NCBI GenBank assembly: GCA_902789445.1
Contig: CADAOB010000003.1
Location: forward strand, 37,652-101,651
Direction: 5' to 3'
Length of the DNA stretch: 64,000 nt
From: an uncultured Bacteroidia bacterium
GTDB taxonomy: Bacteria; Bacteroidota; Bacteroidia; Bacteroidales; UBA932
Position numbers and translations under genes: made by a program. The notes beneath the pieces were generated by a model, which ran no database searches, was not told the DNA's origin, and was given only the letters and a program-made list of their open reading frames with translations. Below are positions 10,571 to 20,400 of this stretch, piece by piece (position 1 is the first letter of the stretch; the number at the start of each line of letters is the position of its first letter).

Positions 10571-10606
10571 GCGACACAGACAGGATGGCTGTGCGGTCTG
10601 TGTCGT
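10571..10606 (+). repeat. REP-like hairpin 3
   Basis: Arms CGACACAGA (10572-10580) and TCTGTGTCG (10597-10605) with a 16-nt loop. The first loop pair is C-G here but T.G in copies 1 and 2, a pairing-preserving change. It is in the same orientation as hairpin 2. Confidence 0.82.
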
Positions 10607-10661
10607 GACAGAGGGAGCGGGGAGCGAGCGGCGGAAAGCGGGTAGCCGGCGGCGGGTGCAG

Positions 10662-12356
10662 CTACAGGCTGTAACGGATGCCGCCGAAGAGGTAGGCGGC
10701 CTGGCCGTTGTAGCGGGCGTAGGCTGTCAGCTGGAGGGTGTGGAGCCGGTCGGCAATCTCGATGGAAAGATCCTGGGACAGGCGGGCTTCGATGCAGTGG
10801 AGCCAGCGGCTGACTTCCGGTGCCGGAAGCTGGCTGCTCGGTGCCGGAAGCTGGCTGCTTGAATAGTCAGGGCCTTGATAACTGTATCCGCTGTAGAGCA
10901 ATGTGGCCGTCGTGGCGAAACGGCTGCCGTATTCCGCACGGTAGGAAAGGCCGCCCAGCGTCCGGTTGCGGATGACACCGTCACTGCGCGTATAAGCGGC
11001 AAGGGCCCAGAAGCGGTCCGCAAGCGGACGCTCCAGCCGCGCCGTCAAGGCGTAATGGCTGTCGAGGATATTCTGGTAAGAAATATAGTACGCTTTCTCC
11101 CAGGTCTGGCCATAGATGCCCTCCAGGGTCAGGTAGAAGCGGCCGGGCAGCCGGGTATCGACCGCAGCCAGATTCTTCCAGACCGAACCGGCCCCGTGGA
11201 CAGCATAAACCGCCGTCCCGGCGCGCAGCAGCAGGGCCCCGTTGCCCAGCAGATCCCAGTTCAGGCTCAGGCGCGGTGAGAAGGCGAAGGGGAAACTGAA
11301 ACGAAGGCCTGCCTGCAGCGTCATCCGCCGTCCCATCCGGATTACATCCTGGAGATAGACGTCGAATTGTGTGGCGGATGAATCCAGCGCAAAATCATCG
11401 CTGTGGGCAGCCCGAACACCCAGCAGCAGGCGCTGCCGGCCCAACGCCAGCGTGAAATCGTCGGCAAAGAGCAGCTGCCGTCCGCCCGCCGTGCCGTACC
11501 AGCCGGCCTGCGCGCGGTTGGACGCGGCGCCGTCCCGGAGCGAAGTCGTCAACCCCGCAGAAGCCCAGGCATCCGCGCCGTCGAGCCGGCCGCCGCTCAC
11601 ATCCAGCCGGTTTGCACTGCCGAGCCGGGCATCGAAACGGCCGGAACCATTGAACCCGGAAACACCATCATACTGGATACCGGCGAACAACTGGTAGTCT
11701 TCGCTTGCCAAAGGCGCAGACAATGTCAGGCCTCCTGCCCCTGTCATACCTGTCGCCACACCGGACGTCAAGCCGGGCAGCATACCGAACAGGGAGGGCA
11801 TTGCGCCATAATAAGCATAGGCGGAACCGTGGAAACGGTTCGTGCCCGTCGGGGGCATCCGCAGCCGGCTGACGCCCTCCAGCGGCGCTTCCTGCCGCAC
11901 GTCGAACGGAACCGGTGTGTCAATCTCCTGCGACACCAGGTCGAATCCCAGCGGCGAGACCGGCACGGCACCTCCGCCCAGTGAAGCGCCCAGCCGCAGC
12001 GACGTGGCCGCTTCATCAATCCGGATTTCAGACGTTCCCGCCTCCAGGTCGGCATCCACGACAACGTTCTGCCCGGCGTAGGTATACAGGTTCCGGACAG
12101 TCAGGGGCTTGTAACTGAAATAATGGACACGGAGGGTATAGGGACCGCCGGGGAGCACGTCGAGCAGCTGATACCAGCCGCCGCGTCCGGTCGTGGCATA
12201 ATACTGCGTATTGGTCGGCTGATGGATGGCCACCACGGTCACGCCTTCGATCGGGCCGTTCTCGTCGAAGATCCGTCCGCTGATCGAAGCGGTCGTCACC
12301 TGCGCAGCCGCCGGCAGACCAAGCCACAGCAGGAGAAGGAAAAGGATTCGTTTCAT
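10662..12356 (-). CDS. Short Oar-like outer-membrane protein with reduced plug
   Basis: 564 residues, against 1094 and 1100 for its neighbours. A signal peptide ending AAAQ is followed by a carboxypeptidase-regulatory-like domain (about 25-105: GRIFDENGPIEGVTVVAIHQ). A short linker then leads to PFDVRQEAPLEGVSRLRMPP and TGTNRFHGSAYAYYG. These align with PFDVRQSNFVGGGINAITKS and the following TGTNTFKG of the full receptors, so most of the plug is missing. The rest is beta-barrel. The start at 12356 gives the signal peptide. It has its own promoter (12362-12369). A 21-bp unit repeated in tandem (10819-10860) encodes a doubled SSQLPAP. It could be a channel, an adhesin or a decaying receptor. 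Confidence 0.75.
   Translation of the reverse strand: MKRILFLLLLWLGLPAAAQVTTASISGRIFDENGPIEGVTVVAIHQPTNTQYYATTGRGGWYQLLDVLPGGPYTLRVHYFSYKPLTVRNLYTYAGQNVVVDADLEAGTSEIRIDEAATSLRLGASLGGGAVPVSPLGFDLVSQEIDTPVPFDVRQEAPLEGVSRLRMPPTGTNRFHGSAYAYYGAMPSLFGMLPGLTSGVATGMTGAGGLTLSAPLASEDYQLFAGIQYDGVSGFNGSGRFDARLGSANRLDVSGGRLDGADAWASAGLTTSLRDGAASNRAQAGWYGTAGGRQLLFADDFTLALGRQRLLLGVRAAHSDDFALDSSATQFDVYLQDVIRMGRRMTLQAGLRFSFPFAFSPRLSLNWDLLGNGALLLRAGTAVYAVHGAGSVWKNLAAVDTRLPGRFYLTLEGIYGQTWEKAYYISYQNILDSHYALTARLERPLADRFWALAAYTRSDGVIRNRTLGGLSYRAEYGSRFATTATLLYSGYSYQGPDYSSSQLPAPSSQLPAPEVSRWLHCIEARLSQDLSIEIADRLHTLQLTAYARYNGQAAYLFGGIRYSL
10819..10860. repeat. Tandem repeat, two 21-bp units
   Basis: Two copies of a 21-bp unit (10819-10839 and 10840-10860, one final base differing) lie in frame inside the short Oar-like gene and duplicate the peptide SSQLPAP near its C-terminus. 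Confidence 0.85.
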
Positions 12357-12361
12357 ATACG

Positions 12362-12369
12362 CAAAGATA
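12362..12369 (-). promoter_or_regulatory. -7 element 5 nt before the short Oar gene ATG
   Basis: TATCTTTG on the minus strand ends 5 nt before the ATG at 12356, directly after the terminator of the upstream Oar gene. Confidence 0.55.
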
Positions 12370-12371
12370 AT

Positions 12372-12402
12372 AAAAAGATGCCCGGCTACCACCGGGCATC
12401 TT
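12372..12402 (-). terminator. Intrinsic terminator of the first full-length Oar gene
   Basis: On the minus strand an 11-bp stem (AAGATGCCCGG with CCGGGCATCTT, plus positions 12375-12385 and 12392-12402) with a 6-nt loop runs into a T tract (plus A's at 12372-12376). It is 22 nt past the stop of the 12424-15708 gene. Confidence 0.85.
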
Positions 12403-12423
12403 CACTTAGTAACGAGTGTCAGT

Positions 12424-15400
12424 CTAGTTGAAGTAGTATTTCAGACCGAAGAGGAGCTGCCAGCACTCGGAAGGGTTCTTGTAGTACTTGTTCCAGGTCT
12501 GGGTCGGATAAGAATCACCGACTTTGTTCATGGAAAACACCGGGGTACCGTCCTCAACCGCGCTGAGTTTCAGCACCGGGTTGGTGAAAGTGCCGTTCGA
12601 AGTGGTGTAGCACGACCAGCGGGTGACACCCCAGGAGGAGTTGATCATGTTGCCGATGTTGTCGATGCTCACGCTCAGCTGGAAGTTGTGCTTGGTCTTG
12701 CCGATCTTGAAGGCGAAGTCCTCGGCGATGCGGGCGTCGAAGCGGTGCGTCCAGGGGGCTGCGGCGGCATAAGCCTCGGCATACTGGCCCTTGTGGCTGC
12801 TCAGATACTTGTCCTGCTCGAGGAAAGCCCAGAAGGCGTTCTTGTCGGCGTCGCTGGCGAAACGCAATTCATCTTTCGAAGCCGGGATGTACATCATGTC
12901 GGCAGCGATACCGTCGCCGTTCATGTCGTTCGAATAGATGTAGCTGTAGTTGCCGGCGCTGTAGCCCGAGTAGTAGAGGTTCAGGTGCAGGCCGTTTCCG
13001 CCGAATACCTTGAAGGGCAGGAAGTAGCTGATATTGGCCATCACTTTGTCAGGCACCACGTACTGCGAGCTCTGCAGGGTCGCGAAGTTCGGGCCGTTGA
13101 CCGAATACAGGCCGGTATAGGCGCTGGTGGCGTTGGAGCCCGGCATGCCGGAGATCTCCTTGTTGACGGTGTGCGTGTAGGCGACCATCAGGTCGAGGTT
13201 GCGCACCGGCGTGGCACGCAGGGTCACGTTGGCGATCCAGCCATAACCCTTGTTGGTGTTGGTCAGCACATAAGCGGTCGATTTGCCGTACTTGTAATTG
13301 CCGATGGCGTTGTAGTTGTAGCGTTTGTCCGGGCCGGAGAAGCGGGCGCCGCTCTCGACGGTGGCGTCGTTGATGTTCCAGTCGACGAGACGGACGCCGT
13401 GGATCGTCTTGTTGAAGATGCCTTCGGCGGTGAGGGTCATCGGGAATTCGGTCGGGACATTCCAGTCGATAGCCAGGGAGCTCTTCCAGACCTGCGGCAT
13501 CTTGAAGTTCCGGTCCACACCGTTGATGGTTCCGGTCAGGTTGCCTTCGCTCGCGGAAATGGTGCGTTTCAGGCCGAGGACGTTCTTGATCTGGTCGGTG
13601 TCGGTCATGATCTTGCCGCCGGCGACCAGTTTGTCAAGTGCCGATGCCACCTCATCGGTGTAGGTCACGGCACCGTTCGACAGACGGCCGGAGAAGACGG
13701 CCTGGTTGAGGATCATACCCGAGTTGGTCGGCATGTTGGTGAAGAACACCAGCGGGAGACGGCCCTGGAACATACCGGTACCACCGCGGACGGTCAGGCT
13801 CTTGTCACCCATGACATCCCAGTTGAAACCGATACGCGGGTTCACCTGGACGGTGGTCTTCGGCCAGTGGCCGGTATCGACGGCGTTGGAACCCATCTTG
13901 TAGGCCAGGATGGCATTGTTGGTGATCAGGTCGGAATCGTCGTACATGATCGTATCGAAACGGACACCGTAGTTGAGCTTGAAGCGGTCGGTGACGTTCC
14001 AGTCGTCCTGCACATAGACACCCAGCTGGTTGTACGTGATCTGGGCGGTCTCCGGGGAGTTGTCATAGGCATAGTACAGCGCGAAGCTGAGCGGACGGGC
14101 ACCGTTGAGGAAGTCGTCCACGCTGGCGAAGCGGTAGTAGCCCGTACCGTTGCGGATATAGGAGTTGTCGGCGAACATGTGCTCGAAGTTGGCACCGGCC
14201 GTGATCTTGTGCGCACCTGCATAGTAGGTGAAGTTGTCGGTGACGTTCCACACCTTGTTGGTCACACCGTTCTTGTAGGTGAACAGCTCGTAGCCGAACG
14301 AGGTGGCCGGCTTGAAGTTGCCGCTGGAAAGGTCTCCGTTCTCCATGATGTCCACGTGCGGGAAGATGTCGGAGTTCGATCCGCGCTGGTCATTGATGAA
14401 GGAGTAGGTGGCGATCAGCTGGTTGGCGGCCTTTTCGCCGAAACGGCTGTTGAGCTCGGCGGCGAAGGAGGTCACGTTGTTCTGCTGGCTGTACATGTTG
14501 TTGGAGAACGGCTGGGCCTGGTCGCTGGCGCGGTTGAAGCCGCGGTTGCGGAAGGCGTCGTCGCAGGAGTTGCCGTTGGGGGCGTACCAGGTCAGGTTCT
14601 TGGTATGGTTGAAACGCAGGGCCAGCTTGTGGCTCTGGCTGATGTTCCAGTCAATGCGGGCCAGGATCTTCATGTTCTGGGTGCCGCCCGGGAAGTCCGT
14701 GTAGGAGCCCGGATTGTAGCCGTAGTCTTTGACCAGCTTGTCCTGGACAGCCTTCAGCTGGGCCTCGGTGATGCCCTTCCCGATACCGTTGGTCCGGATG
14801 GCCTGACCCGGCTGGTCGTTCATCTCGAAGTTGGTGAAGAAGAAGAGTTTGTTCTTGATGATCGGGCCGCCGAGCGTGGCACCGATGGTGCGGATGAGTT
14901 CGGCATCGCGGTCGCCGAGGTCTTCGCCGGCGATCTTGTTGCCACGGAGTGTCTCATTGTGATAGTAGCCGTAAACGGTGCCCTTGAAGGTGTTGGTACC
15001 CGACTTGGTGATGGCGTTGATACCGCCGCCCACGAAGTTGGACTGACGCACGTCGAAGGGAGCGACCACGAGCTGGATTTCCTCGATGGCGTCGAGGGAG
15101 ATCGGCGTACCGCCGCCCGGCAGGCTGGAGCTCAGACCGAAGTTGTTGTTGAAGTTCGCACCGTCAACCGTGAAGTTGGTGGAACGGCCGTCGCTGCCGG
15201 CGAAGCTCATGCCGTTGGCATACGGGGAGAGCTTGGTGATGGCGGCCAGGCTGCGGTTGGAGTTCGGCAGGTTCATCATCTCGCGGTTGGACACGTTGGT
15301 CGAAGCGCCGGTCTTTTCGGAACCGAACTTCGTGGTCGAAGCGACCACCACCACTTCCTGCAGCTGTTCAGCAGCGTCTTCCAGGACGATGTCCTGCGTG

Positions 15401-15708
15401 TAAGTCTCACTCAGTTTGAGGGTAATGTCTTCAAAGACAACCGTCTTGTAGCCAAGAAGCTGGACGGTGACTTCGTAGGGGCCACCCGGGCGCATGCCCT
15501 GGATGGTGTAGCGGCCCTCATTGTTGGAGAGGGCATAGTACTGCGTTCCCGAAGGGGTGTGGACGGCCACGACCGCCACGCCGGGAACGGCACCCTGTGC
15601 ATCGGTAATCTTACCGCTCAGGGAAGAGGTCGTCATCTGCGCATGGAGCGTCAGCGTGGCGAAAAGCCCGAGCGCTGCAAGAACGAAAAGCTTAAGTGTC
15701 TGTTTCAT
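12424..15708 (-). CDS. Oar-like TonB-dependent outer-membrane receptor
   Basis: 1094 residues. Signal peptide (about 1-23, ends LHAQ); carboxypeptidase-regulatory-like domain (about 28-110: GKITDAQGAVPGVAVVAVHT, GMRPGGPYEVTVQLLGY); plug (about 120-250: EVVVVAST, FTVDGANFNNNFG, IEEIQLVVAPFDVRQSNFVG); then a 22-strand-type barrel ending WQLLFGLKYYFN with a terminal aromatic. FFTNMPTN is shared with the paralogue at 17471-20773. The Oar family is named after a Myxococcus outer-membrane protein implicated in TonB-linked transport. It has its own -7 element (TACTTTTG, 15743-15750) 34 nt upstream and is bounded by terminators on both sides, so it is probably monocistronic. Confidence 0.9.
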   Translation of the reverse strand: MKQTLKLFVLAALGLFATLTLHAQMTTSSLSGKITDAQGAVPGVAVVAVHTPSGTQYYALSNNEGRYTIQGMRPGGPYEVTVQLLGYKTVVFEDITLKLSETYTQDIVLEDAAEQLQEVVVVASTTKFGSEKTGASTNVSNREMMNLPNSNRSLAAITKLSPYANGMSFAGSDGRSTNFTVDGANFNNNFGLSSSLPGGGTPISLDAIEEIQLVVAPFDVRQSNFVGGGINAITKSGTNTFKGTVYGYYHNETLRGNKIAGEDLGDRDAELIRTIGATLGGPIIKNKLFFFTNFEMNDQPGQAIRTNGIGKGITEAQLKAVQDKLVKDYGYNPGSYTDFPGGTQNMKILARIDWNISQSHKLALRFNHTKNLTWYAPNGNSCDDAFRNRGFNRASDQAQPFSNNMYSQQNNVTSFAAELNSRFGEKAANQLIATYSFINDQRGSNSDIFPHVDIMENGDLSSGNFKPATSFGYELFTYKNGVTNKVWNVTDNFTYYAGAHKITAGANFEHMFADNSYIRNGTGYYRFASVDDFLNGARPLSFALYYAYDNSPETAQITYNQLGVYVQDDWNVTDRFKLNYGVRFDTIMYDDSDLITNNAILAYKMGSNAVDTGHWPKTTVQVNPRIGFNWDVMGDKSLTVRGGTGMFQGRLPLVFFTNMPTNSGMILNQAVFSGRLSNGAVTYTDEVASALDKLVAGGKIMTDTDQIKNVLGLKRTISASEGNLTGTINGVDRNFKMPQVWKSSLAIDWNVPTEFPMTLTAEGIFNKTIHGVRLVDWNINDATVESGARFSGPDKRYNYNAIGNYKYGKSTAYVLTNTNKGYGWIANVTLRATPVRNLDLMVAYTHTVNKEISGMPGSNATSAYTGLYSVNGPNFATLQSSQYVVPDKVMANISYFLPFKVFGGNGLHLNLYYSGYSAGNYSYIYSNDMNGDGIAADMMYIPASKDELRFASDADKNAFWAFLEQDKYLSSHKGQYAEAYAAAAPWTHRFDARIAEDFAFKIGKTKHNFQLSVSIDNIGNMINSSWGVTRWSCYTTSNGTFTNPVLKLSAVEDGTPVFSMNKVGDSYPTQTWNKYYKNPSECWQLLFGLKYYFN

Positions 15709-15742
15709 AGGTTGTTATTAAAAATAATACACTTGACGGCTG

Positions 15743-15750
15743 CAAAAGTA
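15743..15750 (-). promoter_or_regulatory. -7 element for the first full-length Oar gene
   Basis: TACTTTTG on the minus strand lies within the 14-mer GCTGCAAAAGTAGC (plus strand), which recurs exactly upstream of the nuclease gene at 22907-22914. The two Oar transcription units therefore share promoter sequence. Confidence 0.55.
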
Positions 15751-15792
15751 GCGATTTTTGACAAAAAAAACGCGGATTATCGTAAAATAGTA

Positions 15793-15832
15793 CAAAAAAA
15801 CAGGATGTCCTGCCCGAAGGAGAACATCCTGT
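15793..15832 (-). terminator. Intrinsic terminator of the nuclease-Oar-lipoprotein operon
   Basis: Stem ACAGGATGT/ACATCCTGT (15800-15808 with 15824-15832) is followed on the minus strand by seven T's (plus A's 15794-15800). It lies 37 nt after the stop of the OB-fold lipoprotein gene. Confidence 0.88.
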
Positions 15833-15868
15833 CCTTATCGTTATGCCCGGCTTGCGCGGGCTTCTTGC

Positions 15869-17455
15869 CTAGTTCGCGGGAACGTGGCTGAAGTAGATAC
15901 CGCCGCAGAGCTCGATGAGTCCGTTGTAGGTATCCTTGTAGCCGATCATCGTCAGCTTGTCGCCCACCTGGATGTTGTTGTTACGGATGAAGTACTTCCG
16001 GTTGTCGCCCGTCGCACCGTAACCCGGATAGCAGCCATAGACATAGAGCTCGTTGGTGCCGTCCGTAATGTACAGGTTGCCGTAGTCGTTGTCCTTGCCG
16101 TTGCTGCCCTTGAGCGAGCTGATCGTACCGGTCACCATATAATAGACATTCTTGTCATCCGGTTTGGTCAGGAAGTCGGCAATGCTGATCTCCTGGACCG
16201 TAGCCACGGTCGACTCGATCGTGCCGTTGACCAGCTGCGGGTTGTTGTTGTAGGCGCCGCGTTTGCCGACCACAGACACGATGTCACCGACCTTCAGGCC
16301 GGAATCCTTGAAGTTGTCGACACGATAGACAAGCGTCTCGCCAGACCAGTCGCGGATATAGAAGCTCTGGCCCTGCTTGTCGCTGGCATAGGTGGCGGAA
16401 ATGACGCCCGTCAGGCGGAACGGACCGGCACCCACTTCGGCAGCCAGGAAGTCAGCCACGCTGACAGCCACGATGGAGCCCTTCTGGGTGAAGGTCTGCT
16501 GCGTGGTATAATCCTTCTTGCCGTCGGTGGTACGGAAGGTGATCGTAGCCGTACGGTCGCCGCCGGCGTTGGGCGCGGCGCGGAACTTCACGACATTGCC
16601 GGCGATGGCGGAAATCGTGAGCCAGTCCAGATTCTCGGGCATATCGATGTAGAGGCCGTTGCCCTTATTGGCGAGGGTCACGGTGAATTCACCGCCTTCG
16701 GCAGGCACGGTGGCGTTCTCAGGCTCGACGGTGTCGATCTTGATGAGCGACTTGTTGACGGAAACGACGAAGGCTTCCTTCTCCTTGGTCTCCGGCGTGC
16801 CTTTGTAGTTCATCAGCAGGCCTTCGATCGTGATCTCATCACCGACCGAGAACTCGTCGCCGCTCGTGAAAGCACCGCCGTTGAGCCACAGGCCGCGGTA
16901 AACCTCGAGCCAGTTGCAGTCGCTGATGCTGGAACCCGAATAGGATCCGTCATCGGACAGGAAATAGGTGGCATTGCCGTACTGTTTGCTGATCTCGTTG
17001 ATCCGGCAGACAATACCTTTCACACGGAAAGTACCGCCGGCCACGTCGCCGTCACCAAGGGGTCGGATGATGTCCAGGGCCTGTTTGACGGTCAACGTAA
17101 CGGGTTCACTTTTCTGTGTGACCTGGATGTAGTTCACGATCTGGGTCTTGTCGCCCGCCGTGATGGAGAAGCTGCCGTCGCGGGTATCTTTGGCAGCCGA
17201 AGCCGTGAAGCTGATGGAACCTTCACCGGCACCGCCGGAAGCCGGGGAAGCCGAGATGAATTCGGGAAGACCGGCTATCGTCCAGGATCCCGTGGCGACA
17301 TATTTGACGGACACGCTGCCACCGTCCGCAGGGAAGGCCAGATAAGAGGAATCCAGCTTGATCTCGGAGAGATAGTGGTCGGGGTCGATCTGGTTGCAAG
17401 CGACTGCAAATGCGACAAAGGCAAGCAGGGAAACAAGGATATTCTTGATTTTCAT
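15869..17455 (-). CDS. Surface lipoprotein with BACON and OB-fold (DUF5689-like) domains
   Basis: 528 residues. The lipobox FAVAC puts the acylated Cys near residue 20, followed by NQIDPD, an acidic tail that may be a surface-export signal. A BACON domain (about 30-115, SASPASGGAGEGSISFTASA) precedes an OB-fold-like domain (about 120-235, FRVKGIVCRINE, DEFSVGDEITIEGLL). A second BACON-like domain (about 240-330) and two more OB-like units (about 335-420 FRLTGVISATY, VGDIVSVVGKRGAYNNNPQL; and 430-528 YYMVTGTISSLKG, VGDKLTMIGYKDTYNGLIEL) follow. OB folds of this type occur beside YhcR-like nucleases and suggest nucleic-acid or polysaccharide binding. It is last in an operon after the nuclease and second Oar genes (15-nt gap). 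Confidence 0.8.
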   Translation of the reverse strand: MKIKNILVSLLAFVAFAVACNQIDPDHYLSEIKLDSSYLAFPADGGSVSVKYVATGSWTIAGLPEFISASPASGGAGEGSISFTASAAKDTRDGSFSITAGDKTQIVNYIQVTQKSEPVTLTVKQALDIIRPLGDGDVAGGTFRVKGIVCRINEISKQYGNATYFLSDDGSYSGSSISDCNWLEVYRGLWLNGGAFTSGDEFSVGDEITIEGLLMNYKGTPETKEKEAFVVSVNKSLIKIDTVEPENATVPAEGGEFTVTLANKGNGLYIDMPENLDWLTISAIAGNVVKFRAAPNAGGDRTATITFRTTDGKKDYTTQQTFTQKGSIVAVSVADFLAAEVGAGPFRLTGVISATYASDKQGQSFYIRDWSGETLVYRVDNFKDSGLKVGDIVSVVGKRGAYNNNPQLVNGTIESTVATVQEISIADFLTKPDDKNVYYMVTGTISSLKGSNGKDNDYGNLYITDGTNELYVYGCYPGYGATGDNRKYFIRNNNIQVGDKLTMIGYKDTYNGLIELCGGIYFSHVPAN

Positions 17456-17470
17456 ATTGCAATCTTATTA

Positions 17471-20400
17471 TTAGTTAAACAGATACTTGATACCCACGGA
17501 GGCGTACCAGCACTGGCCGAGCGCGTGGTTCGGGACGAAAGTCTCGGTCGTACCGCTGATGGCGGACGGCGTGGAGAACGTGGCGTAACCGTCGGCATCG
17601 ACACCTTCATATTTGAGGATGCGGGCGTCGGAACCGATGGCCGGGTTGAGATACTTGCTCACACCCCAGCTGGAGTTGAACAGGTTGAGGACGTTCTTCA
17701 GGTCGAGGCAGAGCTGCAGGGTATTGGTGTTTTTGCCGCACTTGACGGTGAAGTCGTGCTTGTAGCTGAAGTCCACGCGATGGACCCACGGGCTGTACAC
17801 GCTGTAACCTTCAGCATACTGGCCCTGATGGCTGCTCAGGTACTTGTCGTTGTGGACGAAGTCCATGAAACGGGTCTGGTCGTCGCTCGATTTGAAGCGG
17901 AAGGCACGGGAAGAGACCTCTTCGTCGGTCGGGATGTAGAGGGCGTCGTAGTTGTAGCCGTCGCCGTTCATGTCGTTGGTGGTCATGTAGCTGTAGTTGT
18001 AACCGCCACGCCAGGCTTCATAGATGAAGCTGTAGTGGTTGCCGCTCTTGTCGTGGTGCGTCAGGGAGGCGACCACACGGTCCGGCGTCACATACTGCGA
18101 GTTGTGCAGCTTGATGTAGTTCGGGCCCTCGTTGGTCGGCACATAGGTGAAGGCACTCTCGGCGGCGGAACCCGGCATACCGGTGATTTCCTTGTTCACG
18201 GTGTGCGTGTAGGCAGCCATGAGGCTCAGGCTCTCGATCGGGCGCATGTTGATCTGGGCGCTGGCGCTCCAGCCATAACCCTTGTCCGTGTTCTCCAGGA
18301 CGAAGGCTTTGGTGCCCGTACGATAGTTGGACGGATAGATAGGACGGTTGTCGGCGCCGTTGAAGCGGGCGAAACCGGCGACGTTCTTGATGCTCCAGTC
18401 GGAGATCGCCACGGCATTGATGGTCTTGTTGAAGATACCTTCAGCCGTGAAGGTGAACGGGAAAGAAGTCGGGAAGCTGTAGTCGAAGGCCAGGGAGCTC
18501 TTCCAGACCTGCGGCATCCTGAAGCGGGGATCCACGCCGTTGACGGCGGAAGGAACCGTACCGTCCTTGGAAGAAACGGTGCTGGGATAACCCAGGCCGA
18601 TGAGTTTCTGGTAGAGGGCATCGACCGTGGCCTTGCCGTTTGCGTCGGTCACGAGGCCGCCGTTGAAGACGTCCATCGAGAAGCCGCGGGCCTCGGCGTT
18701 CTTGGCATTGATCTGGGCCTGGTACTGCACCAGACCGCCGTTGGTCGGCATGTTGGTGAAGAACACCAGCGGCAGACGGCCGGAGAAGAGGCCCGTACCG
18801 CCACGCACCTTGAAGCTCTTGTCACCGAAGACATCCCAGCTGAAGCCCACGCGCGGCGAGAAGGTCACCTTGGAGGTAGGCCACTTGCCGGTATCGATAT
18901 GGGTTTCCTGATAGTCGTAAATGCGCGGATAGTAACTCAGGTTCATGATCGCCTGGTTGGTCAGCAGGTCGCCGTTGTCGAAGAACAGGCCGTCGATGCG
19001 GACACCGTAGGTCAGCTTGAAGCGGTCGGTCACGTTCCAATCGTCCTGGGCGTAGATACCGGCTTTGTGGAACTGGACACGGGCGGCCGGATACTGTTCG
19101 CCGTCGTAACCATAGGTGAGGCAGACCACCTCCGGCGTGGCGCCGCTGAGGAAGTCTTCGACAGTCCGGTAGCGGTAATAACCCGTACCGTTGCGCATAT
19201 ACTGGTTGTCGGCCATCTGATATTCATAGCTGATACCGGCCGTCAGCTTGTGGTTGCCCTTGTACCAGGTGATATCGTCCTTCACGTTGGCGATGGTATT
19301 GTGCACGGCGTTGTTCCAGGTGAACAGCTCATAACCGAGGGCCATGTAGTTGTTGCTCTGGCTGTCGTCCAGGATGTCGATGAACGGGAATTCATCGGAA
19401 TTCGTTCCGCGGACGTCGTCGAGTTTGGAGAAGGTGGCCAGGAACTGGTTCGACAGGTTGTCGGACAAGCGGCTGTTGAGGTCGAGGGACCAGGTGCTCA
19501 CGATGTTCTGCATCGAGTACATCGCGTTGGCGAAGGACATCGAATACTGCGACATACGGGCGCCGGACATACGCGAGCCGCCGTCCATGGAACTGCCGTT
19601 CGGCGAATTCCAGACATTATTCTTCGTATAGTTGTAGCGGAGGGCCAGTTTGTGTTTCTGGCTGATGTTCCAGTCGAGGCGGGCGAGGATCTTCATGTTG
19701 TTCTCGTCGGCCGGGAAGTCGGTCCAGGAACCCGTGTCATAGCCGTATTTGCTCTTGACATATTCGGAAACCCGCTGCAGGTCGCTCAGGCGGGTGCGGG
19801 AGACATAGTTGTCCGGATCGGCCACGCCGTCGGTGGAACCGCGCCAGCGGTTGACGATCGACGGAATCTTGGAATACTCACCGTTGACGAAGAAGAAGAG
19901 TTTGTTCTTCACGATCGGGCCGCCGGCCGTGAAGCCGTAGGTCGTCGAACGGTTCTTGTTGCGGGCGCCCGTGATCTGCTCACCGTACACGGCATCACCC
20001 TGCATGTTTTCGTTCTTATGATAGACATAGGCACTTCCCCGGAAGGTGTTGGTACCGGACTTGGTAATGGCGTTCACACCACCGCCGATGAAGTTGGTCT
20101 GGCGGACATCGTAGGGGGAGATCACGACCTGGAGTTCCTCGATGGCGTCGATGGAGATCGGGCTGCCGCCGCCGGGGAGCTTGTCGCTCAAACCGAAGTT
20201 GTTGTTGAAGTTCGCACCATCCACGGTGAAGTTGGCCATACGGCCGTCGGCACCGGCGAAGCTCATGCCGTTGCCGCCGTACGGCGACAGGCGGGTCACG
20301 TCGGTGATGGCACGGCTCACGCTCGGCAGGTTGGTAATCTGCTGGTTGGAGATGTTCGTGGCGGCACCCGTCTTCTCCGTGGAGAATTTGGACAGGGCGG

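Noticed and set aside
10498-10606. Terminators after the RAYT gene
   Set aside because: Three hairpins with identical arms and equal loops, no T tract, and an inverted copy 2.2 kb away fit REP elements better.
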